Source: Proteobacteria bacterium ST_bin11 (GTDB lineage: Bacteria > Pseudomonadota > Gammaproteobacteria > Methylococcales > Methylomonadaceae). Taken from it: DNA of 44,178 nt. Position 1 is the stretch's first letter, and each line of letters opens with the position of its first letter. A model generated the notes under the pieces. The model was not told where the DNA came from and did no database searches. It was given only the letters and a program-made list of their open reading frames with translations. A program made the position numbers and the translations under genes. The stretch spans positions 1 to 44,178 of the forward strand of contig MSXO01000044.1 in NCBI GenBank assembly GCA_002083615.1. Reading direction: 5' to 3'. Of the stretch, positions 8,418-18,800 are shown in pieces.

Positions 8418-9443
8418 ATGTTATCGTCGGTTCTCGCACCCGAGGGTGCGTCTTCGATGATCGCTGGGATGCCGCCTCCTGGCGCGTTCATTCGCGACCC
8501 AGAGACCTTTCACCCAGGACAGACGTTTCCCTCCGCCCACACTGGCATGTATACAAGAATGCCGTCGTCTGTAGCCGATCTAGAAGCAATGTCCACCGAC
8601 GAAGGTGGTAGCGGCGGTCCTTCTCAGTACAAGGTCACGAACAACGTGATCGTGAGAGGATGGGGAGGACAGTATGATTGGATGAAGCCTCCAAGCGATG
8701 GAACTCTCTGTTTTTCTCTGGCGACGACACAATACGACAAAGGACAGCTTGCTCTGCTTACCGTCTACAATCTCAACAAGATGCTCAACGATGGATGGAA
8801 TGCCGGCATCGATCTTCTAGACAACACAGACGCCATTCCAGAGGCGTTGCGCAGACGCATGCATTCAACGTCTACGGCGTACTGGGAGAAGATCAGTGGA
8901 CTAAAGACACGGCTTGACCGTGCCAACGAGTCAAACGGATTTTCGAGTTTGCGTTTTCTTTCGCCTGAACTTTTCATCGATCGATTCCTCTTTGCGGGTT
9001 GGATTGAAGGAACTTCGCCTACACATGCATCCGTTGAGCAGCGCGCTCTGCGAGTTGAAGGTGTCATAGACAACGCAGAGAATCTCTGGTTTCATGATCT
9101 CGCGCCTGCGGAAATTCTTTATTTCATCCTGAAGAGAAAGTTCAATCTTGACACGAAGACCTACGGCGCCTACGCTCTTCATCCTTGGGCAGGAAGCGAG
9201 CATCCGCCATTGTCTGAATTGACGTACAAGGATATCAATGGTGTCCCGAGGTTAGGTCAAGTCATGTATTCTGGGAGGTTCATTCAATGGACGGAAAATC
9301 CCAATACCACCAACGAGGCAATTGCTGCTGCAGCTGGGCTTACCGACACTCCTCGAGACGGCTTGCCTTTGCTGACGTCGTTGCCTCTTCGTCTTGAAAC
9401 CTCGACGAACAAACGATTTAGACAGCGATACTACATGTATTGA
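8418..9443 (+). CDS. Candidate virion structural protein A
   Basis: This 341-residue protein starts at the ATG at 8418, which directly follows eight A bases. It is a soluble mixed alpha/beta protein with many aromatic residues (VRGWGGQYDWMKPP near residues 77-91, RFIQWTENPN near 290-300) and a C-terminus RFRQRYYMY. Its composition, its lack of enzyme motifs, the shared leader with the next gene and the position in the + block suggest an abundant structural protein. No capsid fold can be named from sequence alone. Confidence 0.85.
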   Translation: MLSSVLAPEGASSMIAGMPPPGAFIRDPETFHPGQTFPSAHTGMYTRMPSSVADLEAMSTDEGGSGGPSQYKVTNNVIVRGWGGQYDWMKPPSDGTLCFSLATTQYDKGQLALLTVYNLNKMLNDGWNAGIDLLDNTDAIPEALRRRMHSTSTAYWEKISGLKTRLDRANESNGFSSLRFLSPELFIDRFLFAGWIEGTSPTHASVEQRALRVEGVIDNAENLWFHDLAPAEILYFILKRKFNLDTKTYGAYALHPWAGSEHPPLSELTYKDINGVPRLGQVMYSGRFIQWTENPNTTNEAIAAAAGLTDTPRDGLPLLTSLPLRLETSTNKRFRQRYYMY

Positions 9444-9556
9444 ATGCAATGACCACCTCCCTCAAACAACTGCAATTGAACAACCAAAAGAACCATAAAG
9501 TAACCAATGCTTTTTTTTCCGCTTTTTGTTGACTGTTTAGTGTAGGCAAGAAAAGT

Positions 9557-9571
9557 GAGCGAGAGAGGGAG
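9557..9571 (+). promoter_or_regulatory. GAGCGAGAGAG leader motif, copy 2
   Basis: GAGCGAGAGAGGGAG lies 3 bp before the ATG at 9575 and matches the element before the preceding gene in its first 11 bases. It suggests common regulation of the two candidate structural genes. Confidence 0.35.
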
Positions 9572-9574
9572 AAG

Positions 9575-10774
9575 ATGTCATTTCCGCATAAGTCTTGGGT
9601 TGGTGCTAACACCGATCGTGCTGCTCAGGGTCGCATTACCGCGAACTGTCTTCAGCGAACAAATGTAATGGAGACGATCAGGCGTCAGATGAACGCCTTG
9701 CGCGACAGGAGTTCCGCAAACATCATCGGTGAAGAGATTATCGCCGAAAACGTCCAGACCATTCAACAGGGTCACTTTGTTTTCTACGACACCCAGGAAA
9801 GCATACATGGTACAAAGACACACCAGCAACTCACGGTGTTCTCGACGTTCAATGGATTCATCATTCCTCCAGGAATGTCGAACGATGACTTTCGTCGTCG
9901 CTACCGTCCCTACGGTGTTGCAGCTGCTCGAGGAACCACGGAAAACAAGGTGGATGGAAGCGATCGAGCGGGCATTGCTATTCACATTCGAGGCACTGCC
10001 ACGCTGTTTAACAACTCCGACAAGGTAATCTACCCCAATCAACCTTTTACAGTTGATCCACCAAACGTCGACAAGGAACTCCGACGACGCGACCTCAACA
10101 TTGTAAACACGTACAATCAATCGGACGATGCATCGTCCACAACGTACACGGGCATTGTTCGAGCGGTTTCCTACAAAGACTGCGCTGAAGACATGCTTGA
10201 CGTGGTGAGGTTCCTGCTGGAAAACGTCAAAGCCTGCAGTATTTACCGGTTTGCACGCTCCGTCGCAATCAACAATTTGCAAGGCTACAAAGAAGTTGAG
10301 ATCAACGCCATCCGATTGAAGATGTTTCTCGTGCACAATCTGCTTGTGACGTGGGAGATGGTGCAAAAACTGAACGGCACGACACTGTTGCAGACGGAAA
10401 AGATTCAATTTGGCGTGCGAGTTGGACTCTTTGATCCCAGTGAAGTGCACAGCAGAGAAGTTGAAGACGATGTGTTCCTAAAGGAGTATTTTGGAAAGGT
10501 CCTCTACTCCTCCTTGGCCAACATGCCAGAAGAATTCATCGACATCATCGACAAAGACCTTTCGAAGTTCTACGAAGTTGCGCCTTCAACTCGTCAAAAG
10601 TTTGTTGAATCGCACAAGCCAACTTCCGCCTCGCTGTTCCTGACCAATGCAAACGCAAGTTTCGAAGGACTTTGGCGATCCATCGCAAAGATGGTGGAAT
10701 CTCGAGGCGATCGCACGATGGGCGTTTCAATGCAACTTGCCATGCCAGGTGAGCCATTTGACGTCTACCTGTAA
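9575..10774 (+). CDS. Candidate virion structural protein B (coat-like)
   Basis: This 399-residue protein starts at the ATG at 9575. Residues 132-160 (AGIAIHIRGTATLFNNSDKV, then IYPNQPFTV and DPP) resemble the beta-strand, turn, beta-strand pattern seen in coat-type proteins: a small hydrophobic strand, then an N-x-S/G turn, then a strand ending in a proline-rich loop. The C-terminal half is helical. No signal peptide, membrane helix or enzyme motif is present. Adjacency to protein A and the shared leader motif support a joint structural role, possibly capsid. This is inference; a jelly-roll or HK97 fold cannot be shown by eye. Confidence 0.85.
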   Translation: MSFPHKSWVGANTDRAAQGRITANCLQRTNVMETIRRQMNALRDRSSANIIGEEIIAENVQTIQQGHFVFYDTQESIHGTKTHQQLTVFSTFNGFIIPPGMSNDDFRRRYRPYGVAAARGTTENKVDGSDRAGIAIHIRGTATLFNNSDKVIYPNQPFTVDPPNVDKELRRRDLNIVNTYNQSDDASSTTYTGIVRAVSYKDCAEDMLDVVRFLLENVKACSIYRFARSVAINNLQGYKEVEINAIRLKMFLVHNLLVTWEMVQKLNGTTLLQTEKIQFGVRVGLFDPSEVHSREVEDDVFLKEYFGKVLYSSLANMPEEFIDIIDKDLSKFYEVAPSTRQKFVESHKPTSASLFLTNANASFEGLWRSIAKMVESRGDRTMGVSMQLAMPGEPFDVYL

Positions 10775-10830
10775 ACGCCCTTTTCTTTTTCTTCTCTCGA
10801 TGGTATTAAAGTAAATTCTCCAGTTTTTTA

Positions 10831-11484
10831 CTAGTTGATTGAATAGATGCGTCGCACCCTTTCAATAAGGCCTCCCGAGAGTTGGCGAGCTCTGATGATG
10901 TCCTCTGAGGTGCATACAACGCCATTGCAACTGAATGTTGTGGTGAGACCGTTTTCTTCAACGCTCATAGCGTTTGGCGTTGAAAGGAAGAGATTTCGTT
11001 TGTATACCGGCATGATGATTTTCGATAGAAGTCGTTCGTAGATTGTGTCGCAGTCCGGATCGCCGTCCCAGACACCAAGAGATCTCGCATAGACTATGAA
11101 TTTTTGGAGGTCGGTAATGGACGCTTGACCTTCAACGCTTTCTGCGTGGTCCATTTGAGGACGCTGCCAATAGTTGATCATGTAGGTTTGAGTAATGTCC
11201 GAATATTGAACGTCGATCACGTCCGTGCAGACATTTTCACCTGCTGGGTTTTTGACGGGAACGTGAAGAAGAAGTTTTTTGTCGAGCAGGTCAAACTCAG
11301 CGCTACGTGAGGGTGGTGCTGGATACTCGACAATCTGATAGTCGAGTTTGCTGGCAAAAACGTAGACTGCTTCAACTTGCACAAAGTCTTGAAGTACCAG
11401 GAGAAAAAGAAAGGCAACGATGCTCATTCTTTTTCTCGAGTGTAAGGTAGACTGCATGTTTTTTTGTCCTGTGTGTGTGTACAT
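10831..11484 (-). CDS. Small secreted or virion-surface protein with signal peptide
   Basis: The open frame gives up to 217 residues. The most natural start is the internal Met at 11427 (MSIVAFLFLLVLQDFVQVEA), which makes a standard signal peptide; upstream in-frame ATGs lie at 11457 and 11484. The mature part of about 180 residues has four or five cysteines and no C-terminal membrane helix. It is the only - gene between 6163 and 14900 and is convergent with candidate structural protein B, with 56 bp between the stops. The function is unknown. A secreted or envelope-lumen role is inferred. Confidence 0.82.
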   Translation of the reverse strand: MYTHTGQKNMQSTLHSRKRMSIVAFLFLLVLQDFVQVEAVYVFASKLDYQIVEYPAPPSRSAEFDLLDKKLLLHVPVKNPAGENVCTDVIDVQYSDITQTYMINYWQRPQMDHAESVEGQASITDLQKFIVYARSLGVWDGDPDCDTIYERLLSKIIMPVYKRNLFLSTPNAMSVEENGLTTTFSCNGVVCTSEDIIRARQLSGGLIERVRRIYSIN

Positions 11485-11739
11485 CCTTTTCTAACCCGAG
11501 AAGACTAGTGCAAAGATTTTTTTTCCTTTAGAGTTCTAGTATAGATAGGGTTCCAAACTTTCTTTTTTTTTTCAAGAAAGATTGGGAAAAAAATAACGAT
11601 TTTCTTTTTTTCCCCTCTTAAATTTTCTTTTTTTTCTTCTGTTTTTCTCCCCGCCCTCGAAAGAAGGTCGTTGTTGCTGGTAGAGAGAGTGTGTAGTGTA
11701 TTTAATGATATGCTTACACTAGCATATTCATTCAAATGA

Positions 11740-13638
11740 ATGTACAACAAGTTGAAGGAAAGCACGAACGTAGAGAATCTTGCGAAAATAAGAATTCCTG
11801 CTTTGAAACGCAAGGAAACAAGTCGAAGCAGCGTCCCCAGGAAAAGAACGCGTTCATTTCACATCGATTGCGATCTTATCGAAGAGGTGAAGCGACGAAT
11901 TGCCTTGCAAAAAGAACCACGTACAACAACACGTATTCCAGCACCAGCGTTCAATCATTCTCGACCTTATCTTGCGGAGCTTGGCGACATGGCGTTTTTT
12001 ATCAAACGAGCGCGTACAGTAGCCCAGCCTCCTCAACTTTTGAATCGAGGTGCAACAGCTCCAATCACATGGAGAATAGTCGCATCGTCGTACAATCACG
12101 CTACAGGTGTTCTCATCTTAGAACGACCTTTAAGTCGCAGCAACGTAATCGCGTCTATGGAAGCGCTAGCTACGATTGCGGGTGACGATCTTCCTTCCGC
12201 CTTGACCACCACCACAGAAATGATGAATGGTCAGCTATCTGATTCAATACGAGAACTACATATAAGCAGAGAACACTATGCAATAGCACAAGCGCTGGGC
12301 TTTGCCGCATTCTTTGAAATCAACACGGAGACGTTAAAAAGAGGACACCGTTTCAAGGTCGTGCCTTTAGCACCTGTTCTCACGCGAATGTACACAACAA
12401 CGACTGGCAATTCAATTGTCGACAAATGGAATGTCTACGCTGCATCGTTTGTTGTGTTGAGCTGGGTGGCAAGACGTTTTTTCGACAGACGTCTCAATCT
12501 TCCCGAGATAATGCCTCATCTAGATGAAGTAACTTCTTCGTCGTCATCGTCTTCATCGTCTTCATCGTCGTCATCATCATCGTCGTCTTCATCGTCTCTA
12601 CCTGCATTAGCATTTCTTCCATTTGTGAGGAACTCCAAAGAACCTTGTCGATCACTCATTGTACATTATAAGCGATTTCCACGTGTCCTCGCTGTTCTCA
12701 ACGACTATCTAGAGGATAGTAACACCAAGTTGATGGCGTTCATGGAGTCCAAGGTCGTTGGCATGGCATTCATCTATACATTTTTTGCTTCGACGCAAAT
12801 CGATAGAATTCATCATCGACTCGTCGAAGAAGGTCGATATCTCGGCGAGACACTCGGTGAAGCATTCATACACAAGCACCTGAGCTTCTTCAAGCTTGTG
12901 TACAAGATCGACGTGTGGATGTCGAACAACGAAGTCAACGATCAAAACTTCATTATCTTACCGAAGGCTTCGCAACGATCTAATGGCGACCTAGACATCG
13001 ATACTCGCGAGCTCCACTATCTTACCTACGCGGTGGCTTGCGATGAAAAAGTCAAGAGTTCCATTGCCGTTGCGTTAATGATGTCTTTGATTGTCTCGTC
13101 TCTGGACAACGGAGAGACTGTCTTCTACCTGGAAAACATTAGCACGCAAGTGCAATTTCAACGTAGGATCATGGAAATCCTCAAGGAATTGATGGTTGGG
13201 CGACATGAGGACGAACGCGACGAAGTTGAGGCAAAGCTTCACGAAGATATCCGCACCACAGATCATTATGATTCTCGGATTTACTACGATGCCGTCGCTA
13301 CACTCAAAACAAAAATGCGCTTGATTCGCCGACATAAATCGAAGCTTGGATCGCATAACGTGCGCAGTTTGGAAGACTACCGAAAGCTTACGTTGGAGGT
13401 CGACGATTCCCTATTCAACGATGCTTTCTGTGAAGTGGATTATGCCTGTCCAATTGGACCTCTTCATCTACTACTCTCCTACATAGATGACTACTATTCG
13501 GAGAAGAACGACGCGCTCCTATCTTCCATTGACTTTTCAAGCGTGGTTTCATCGACAAGACATCTTCTACCTGTGCACAACGATGATGAAACTGGCGGTA
13601 ATTTCTTTTTCGATCGGGTATTCTTTTATCCAGAGTAA
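11740..13638 (+). CDS. Large orphan protein with 21-serine tract
   Basis: This 632-residue protein starts at the ATG at 11740; the ATG at 11736 is in another frame and closes early. The N-terminal 60 residues are very basic (ALKRKETSRSSVPRKRTRSF). Two helical domains are joined by an uninterrupted serine tract near residues 266-286. I see no catalytic motif, zinc cluster, signal peptide or convincing membrane segment. The basic N-terminus could bind nucleic acid or act as a nuclear signal. It is followed after 20 bp by the next + gene, so the two may be co-regulated. Confidence 0.85.
   Translation: MYNKLKESTNVENLAKIRIPALKRKETSRSSVPRKRTRSFHIDCDLIEEVKRRIALQKEPRTTTRIPAPAFNHSRPYLAELGDMAFFIKRARTVAQPPQLLNRGATAPITWRIVASSYNHATGVLILERPLSRSNVIASMEALATIAGDDLPSALTTTTEMMNGQLSDSIRELHISREHYAIAQALGFAAFFEINTETLKRGHRFKVVPLAPVLTRMYTTTTGNSIVDKWNVYAASFVVLSWVARRFFDRRLNLPEIMPHLDEVTSSSSSSSSSSSSSSSSSSSSSLPALAFLPFVRNSKEPCRSLIVHYKRFPRVLAVLNDYLEDSNTKLMAFMESKVVGMAFIYTFFASTQIDRIHHRLVEEGRYLGETLGEAFIHKHLSFFKLVYKIDVWMSNNEVNDQNFIILPKASQRSNGDLDIDTRELHYLTYAVACDEKVKSSIAVALMMSLIVSSLDNGETVFYLENISTQVQFQRRIMEILKELMVGRHEDERDEVEAKLHEDIRTTDHYDSRIYYDAVATLKTKMRLIRRHKSKLGSHNVRSLEDYRKLTLEVDDSLFNDAFCEVDYACPIGPLHLLLSYIDDYYSEKNDALLSSIDFSSVVSSTRHLLPVHNDDETGGNFFFDRVFFYPE
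12535..12597 (+). repeat. TCN tract encoding 21 serines
   Basis: Sixty-three bases of consecutive serine codons (mixed TCG, TCA, TCT), the longest homopolymer tract in the window. It acts as a linker between two domains of the 632-residue protein. Confidence 0.9.
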
Positions 13639-13658
13639 AAAAAAAATCAAAACTCCTA

Positions 13659-14900
13659 ATGGCGTCTTCCAGACAGAGAACGACGACGACACTTCCCGAC
13701 GATGAACGTCGTCTACTTGAAGAGCACCGAGCAAAGAAGCAGCGAGCAGAGGAGGTCGTTGCAAAAAAGAAAAAAGTCTTTTCCATTGTTTTGAGTGCAG
13801 GTCGCCAACGAGCAGATGGCCTTTCAGGAGACATGAGTGCTCATGACTACGCCAACGATCATCTTGACGCAAGCGCTCATGCACTCGTCGAAGACTACTC
13901 AACGAACGCTCAACAGCTCGAACTTTCATCGAACAGCCGAGCGAAGAAACTCGGAGGCCGCAAAATTCTCTATGACGGCACGACCCTGACGGCCAGTCTC
14001 GCTCCTCGAACGATCGTCAGCGAAAAGCATCCACTTGGCGTTGTTGCTGTCTTCGACTTGGGGTCTGTTGCAGAGAGCGCAGAAGATCTCGGAGCACTTC
14101 AAGAGAAATTCACTGAGGTGATGAAGTTCGTTGCAAAGAACATGAGCGAAGAAAGTCCGGAGCCTCAGGCCTACATGCCTTCGAGCGTCGAGTCGACTGA
14201 AGACAGTCTTCGATGGAACGTCTTTCTGCCTAAGCATTCAAACGTTGGACTGTACAAGCACGTTGGAGGTTTTGCATTGATCATCAAGTCGAACGCTGGT
14301 CACCGAGGAATGGAGACGTTCAACTCTCTCCTCGCTGAAGATGGCATGACCTTGGCTAGGCTTGCAGGTGATTCACGCTACATTCGCCTTGAACAGCTCG
14401 TTCTTCGCAATGTCTGCCGCCTTGCCTACTACGTTGCAGTCGCTCTATTTGGCGAAGAAGCTCTTCCAAACCACGAAGACTCGCAGTCAAGTCTCAAGGA
14501 CAATCATTCCTTCTATTCCATTCTCAGGCCTTCAATTGTGATGCGAACAAACGTGATTCGTCGTTGTGATAGCGAAGGCCGAGTAGTGGCGGTGTTTGTC
14601 GATGCAGCGAACATTTGGACGTCCTCTCTGCAAAAAGTCAGCCCCCGCTATCTTTCCTGGGATGGCAACAGTCACAGGCACGGCCTTGTTCCAGTTCCCA
14701 CTGGTGAACAGCTTTTCCACTTGCATTCCGCGAAACTCAGCGTGGCTGATCGACAAGAGCGCAGTGATGAAGAACTACGAGACTATCGAGCGTCGACAAG
14801 CTATTCATCGATTCGGTCACCGTCCAGTGAACTCCACAAGAAGTACAAATCTCATACGCACCCAGTTGTCTATGAAGTCATCGCCATCAACAAAAAGTAA
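13659..14900 (+). CDS. Orphan protein with basic coiled N-terminus
   Basis: This 413-residue protein starts at the ATG at 13659, only 20 bp past the previous stop. Residues of about 14-45 form a charged helix (ERRLLEEHRAKKQRAEEVVA, then KKKK). The remainder is mixed alpha/beta and ends in a basic tail. No known domain, signal peptide or membrane segment is visible. The position at the end of the + block containing the candidate structural genes allows a virion role but does not prove it. It is convergent with the ankyrin gene, with 41 bp between stops. Confidence 0.84.
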   Translation: MASSRQRTTTTLPDDERRLLEEHRAKKQRAEEVVAKKKKVFSIVLSAGRQRADGLSGDMSAHDYANDHLDASAHALVEDYSTNAQQLELSSNSRAKKLGGRKILYDGTTLTASLAPRTIVSEKHPLGVVAVFDLGSVAESAEDLGALQEKFTEVMKFVAKNMSEESPEPQAYMPSSVESTEDSLRWNVFLPKHSNVGLYKHVGGFALIIKSNAGHRGMETFNSLLAEDGMTLARLAGDSRYIRLEQLVLRNVCRLAYYVAVALFGEEALPNHEDSQSSLKDNHSFYSILRPSIVMRTNVIRRCDSEGRVVAVFVDAANIWTSSLQKVSPRYLSWDGNSHRHGLVPVPTGEQLFHLHSAKLSVADRQERSDEELRDYRASTSYSSIRSPSSELHKKYKSHTHPVVYEVIAINKK

Positions 14901-14941
14901 ACGTGTTCTCTCTTTCGATTTTGCTTTCGCTCTCGTTTTTT

Positions 14942-15730
14942 TTAAAACCCAATGGTGAAGATATCTTCTTCTTCTAGAGAGAAGTCGAAGATGCTTCTTT
15001 GAGTGAAACTGTTCTCTGAGATTAGCTCTGCGCAGCTCTTTCTCTTTTCTTGTATCGCGTAGCGCAACGCTGTCTTTCCGTTGTTGTCGCAATGCTGAAT
15101 GAACAGCGAGTCGAATTTGTTTCGCTCTATGAGTGCTGAAGTCAAAGAAAAGCTGCCTATGAACGCAGCGTGGTGAAGTAGAGTCTTTCCTTCGTTGTTG
15201 ACAAAGTTTGTGACGATTAAAGGATGTGAGATAAGACGATCGGCCATCGAAAATCGCTTGAATATAATCGCGTAGCTAAGCGCGGAATTGTTGTAAATGT
15301 CCAAGGCGTTGATGTCGGTTTCATCGCACTCCATGATTGCGTTGAACACGTGTTCTCTGTCGCACATCACCGCTTTGATCAAAGGTGTCTGCCCTTCGCG
15401 GCACCTTTCGGAGAGCTGATGTTTTGAACGCTCTGCGAGAATTTTGAAGCATCCGAGACTGCCATTCGTCGCTGCAACGTGCATTGGCGTATAGCCTCGA
15501 GCGTCTTCCATTGTCACAGCTCTCGATCCGCTCTCAATGAGAACGTTCAATCCATCAGGCCAGTCACGCTGGACTGCATCGTGCATCGGCGTGTCTTTCG
15601 ATGGTCGTAGTGGATGAGGTGAGTCTATCAAATATCGTCGTTTCTTTACCAGAGTTCTCAATTCCGGTAGATCACGCTTTGCCACTGCCGTAAAGATTTC
15701 GCTTTCGCGCCGTTGTGTCTTGCGATTCAT
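14942..15730 (-). CDS. Ankyrin-repeat protein (262 residues)
   Basis: At least six ankyrin repeats fill residues of about 35-250. Repeat hallmarks are visible: TPMHDAVQRD, YTPMHVAATNGS, GQTPLIKAVMCD, SALSYAIIFKR, GKTLLHHAAFIGS and GKTALRYAIQEK. The protein starts with a basic MNRKTQRR segment and has no F-box or PRANC-like C-terminal domain. Viral ankyrin proteins usually bind host proteins, often in ubiquitin or signalling pathways; the target cannot be read from the sequence. A second, longer ankyrin gene lies at 37067-38104. Confidence 0.93.
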   Translation of the reverse strand: MNRKTQRRESEIFTAVAKRDLPELRTLVKKRRYLIDSPHPLRPSKDTPMHDAVQRDWPDGLNVLIESGSRAVTMEDARGYTPMHVAATNGSLGCFKILAERSKHQLSERCREGQTPLIKAVMCDREHVFNAIMECDETDINALDIYNNSALSYAIIFKRFSMADRLISHPLIVTNFVNNEGKTLLHHAAFIGSFSLTSALIERNKFDSLFIQHCDNNGKTALRYAIQEKRKSCAELISENSFTQRSIFDFSLEEEDIFTIGF

Positions 15731-15881
15731 GATGTCGTCGAGATGCTTTGTCTTCTTGAAAATACAAGTAATTGAAACAAAGAAAAAAACGAAAATCCTT
15801 GGGAAATTTTTAGAATAGATGGAAAAAAAGAAGAAAATCTTGCGGAAGTTTTTCCTTATTTAGCCTTAAATTTTCCACGAA

Positions 15882-18800
15882 ATGTCCACAGCTTTCGTGA
15901 CGACCGAGCCTTTGCTCACTACGACCACACCAGTTGTGGTTGAAACCGTGCCTAGAACTCGAGTGATTCGAACACTCGATGGTGCGGAAGTCTTGGTGCC
16001 AGAGCAACATTTTGCAAGTTCGACAGGACAGGTCTATGTGCCACACGACTACGTTCCAGTGCAAGGAAGTCAGGTTCAAGTTGTACCAGGTGCACAAGTT
16101 CACGTGAGTCGCACGGGAAGCACCTATCTTCCAACGACGACCTATGTCCCCGTTGGTTCTGGATCACGTCGTCCCTACATTCAACCTCAACAAGGCATTG
16201 GACACTACGGTGACAGCTACTATCCTCGACGATCTTCGGGCCAACCTCGCTACGATGGCGGCTATCAACAAAAGCAGCCTTCGACGATCAACAACAGCAA
16301 GAAAGGTGGAGTGAAGGCAAACTACACGAGTTCTCCGACTCTGAAGGGATCGCTACGGACATCGTTCAAACCAAAGTTTGGCGGCAAGACTGTCAACAAC
16401 ACCATCATTCAGGCGCCGCCTGCTTCTTCGAGTCAGCCAAAGGGACGTCGACAGCCAAAGCGCAAACCTGAAAAACTTCAGCCAACTACTGAAAAGCTGA
16501 GTGGTGCAGGTGGTCACAAAACTCCAGCCAAGCTCCCGAAGAAAGCGAAGAGTGGAGCGTCTGGCAAAACGCCAAAGCCGGAAAAGACGCCGAAAGTGGG
16601 TAAGCCAACAAAAGCGCCCAAGTCGACAAAGGTGCAAAAACCTGCGAAGTCGCCAAAGCCTGCGAAACCTGCGAAGTCGCCAAAGCCTGCGAAACCGGCA
16701 AAAGCGCCAAAGCCTGCGAAGCCAACAAAGGCTCCAAAGGCGTCCAAAGTCAAGAAACCCAAGACACCCAAGACCAAGAAAGCAAAGCGATCGCGCAAGA
16801 ATGCTCGCATCGCAGCTCATCTTACCTCGAACATTCAAGCTCACATCTCCGACTTGTTCATCATGAAGGAGCTCAGCGAGAAACAGAGGGAACTCTTTGG
16901 CAAAGGCACTCCTTTGGAGGTTTTCTACAATGCCTTGAAGTCGAGCGGAAGCGAAAAACTTCTCAAGGGAACATTCAACGACGACCTTCTTAGTATTCCA
17001 GCGATTGTCGTCAATGCACACTACGGAGACGGCTCTGTAACGATGAAGATGGCTTCGCTTTTCGACCTTGAAAACGAAAGCGGTAACAATCTAGCCGTTG
17101 GACTTGTCGCCAAGCCGTCCACGCAGAGAACAAGTCGCACTCTCGAAGTTGTCTACGACACTCGCGAAACGCCCTTCACTCTCGACTTTCGGAGATTCTA
17201 CGGTCTTTCCTTTGGCAACGGAGTGGAAAACGACTCCAACAACGTTTTGTTCTTTGGCGAAGATGTGCTTGGTGGTGGCCGTGCAAACGACGTTGTCAGT
17301 GTCCGTGTAAAGCTGTACGAGGATGTGCAACTGAACTCCTTCGTTGAACACGATCTTCCTGTGGCCTACGCTACATTCAAGCTACGCAGGCAGTCGTCGC
17401 AAAACATCTTCGACGTTCTAAAGGTTGTGCTGACAGTGGACTTTGATCCGGGCAACCCAGAGGTGGTTATGTACGAGAGCGTGCTGGACGTTCTCCCAGA
17501 GTTGACCGAAGTCGGACTGCACGTTGGTGAGAACGTGAGCTTCTCGCAACGAGATCAATTTCACCGAGATCTTTCCGCAGCCTTTGCTTCCAGCTACGAA
17601 GGAAGCGAACAGGAGTCTGCCTGGTGTTTCGAGTCGAACGGCGGTCGAATTGCCTCAAAGAATGTCAAGTCCGACAAGCAACGTGTGTTCCTTGGTGACA
17701 TTTTCAACACGTTCTTCACGTTCGCTCTGCTTTCGCAGCTAAAGACCCTTCACCTACTCGAGAGTCTTCACGACCCAGAGTTTCTCCGACAAACTCTCTC
17801 CAAAACTGAACACGGCGTGGCCTTGGCGGGCATCATTGAAAACGTTCTGTCGAGTTATTGGCAGCAACGCCAACTCGAAGCAAAGAACACCTTTCCTTCG
17901 CTCTACCAGGTACTCAGGCACACCACTGGTCTTCCTCAAGTTAATGCACTCACGCTCAACGACGTGCAAAAGAAGTTCGCCGACATGGAGAAAATCATCA
18001 AGTCGCCTCACGATAAGTCGTTGCGCGATGGCCTTGCCAAGGACTTTGATCATGATCAGGCGTTGACCAAGTTAATCAACAGTCTTGCTCAGACCGACTC
18101 TGTGGAGAACCCCATCGACGCTATCGTGGGCGATCAATCGAACATCTTCGAGGCGGTCATCCTTCATGTTTTCTGCACGACCCTGCTTGAACAATCGCCA
18201 CTGCAGTTCACGGCAAACGTTTTCTATGATAACTTTGGTGTCGAACTGCAGACCTTCTTGAAGAAAGGACGCAGCTACGATCATCCCAGCGCGTTGGCAA
18301 CGAATTTTGCCCACATGCGCTTTAAGGATCTCGTCGAAGTACTTGGCAAGATCTACGAGAGCAATCGCATGACGGAGAACTTCCGCTTGTCGGACATGTT
18401 CGTTGCACCGACCTATCTACAGCCCAATACCCATCTTGCTTCGTCGCTTGGCTGGATGTGCTTTCGCAGTGGCAACAACGTTGACGTGTTCTTCTCGATG
18501 TCCAATCAATTTGCCGATCTCGACACCACAGTTGTTGTCGTCATCCCTCAGTTTGGCTTCTGGGGCGTCTTTCATGAAAACACCTTGACTCGCAAATTCC
18601 CTCTGAGGTTGGATGGCTACGAAGTCGTCAACGCGATCTTGAGCGTCGTGCAGAATCTTGACGTATCGCCCTCTCACGTGCAGTCGATCGATTTCCTACC
18701 TCAATCGTTCTACGCTCACGAACACGCTGTCGTGAAAGCCGAGGAGAAACTCGTCATCAGCTACAAGGACTTCATTGATCCTTACTCTGCCTTCGTCAAC

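Noticed and set aside
8411..8420. Poxvirus-like late promoter (A-run directly before ATG, also at 41718)
   Set aside because: The TAAATG core is missing and A-runs are common in all gaps of this window.
9578..10450. 290-codon antisense frame in candidate structural protein B
   Set aside because: It lies wholly inside a well-supported gene, and codon bias in the opposite strand explains the lack of stops.
11505..11813. 102-codon - strand frame upstream of the 632-residue gene
   Set aside because: It is mainly Lys/Glu/Phe from T and A runs and overlaps the start of a better-supported gene.
16353..17021. 222-codon antisense frame rich in Leu, Arg and Trp
   Set aside because: It is the reverse reading of the Lys-Pro-Ala repeat; the repetitive Arg/Leu pattern is a by-product.
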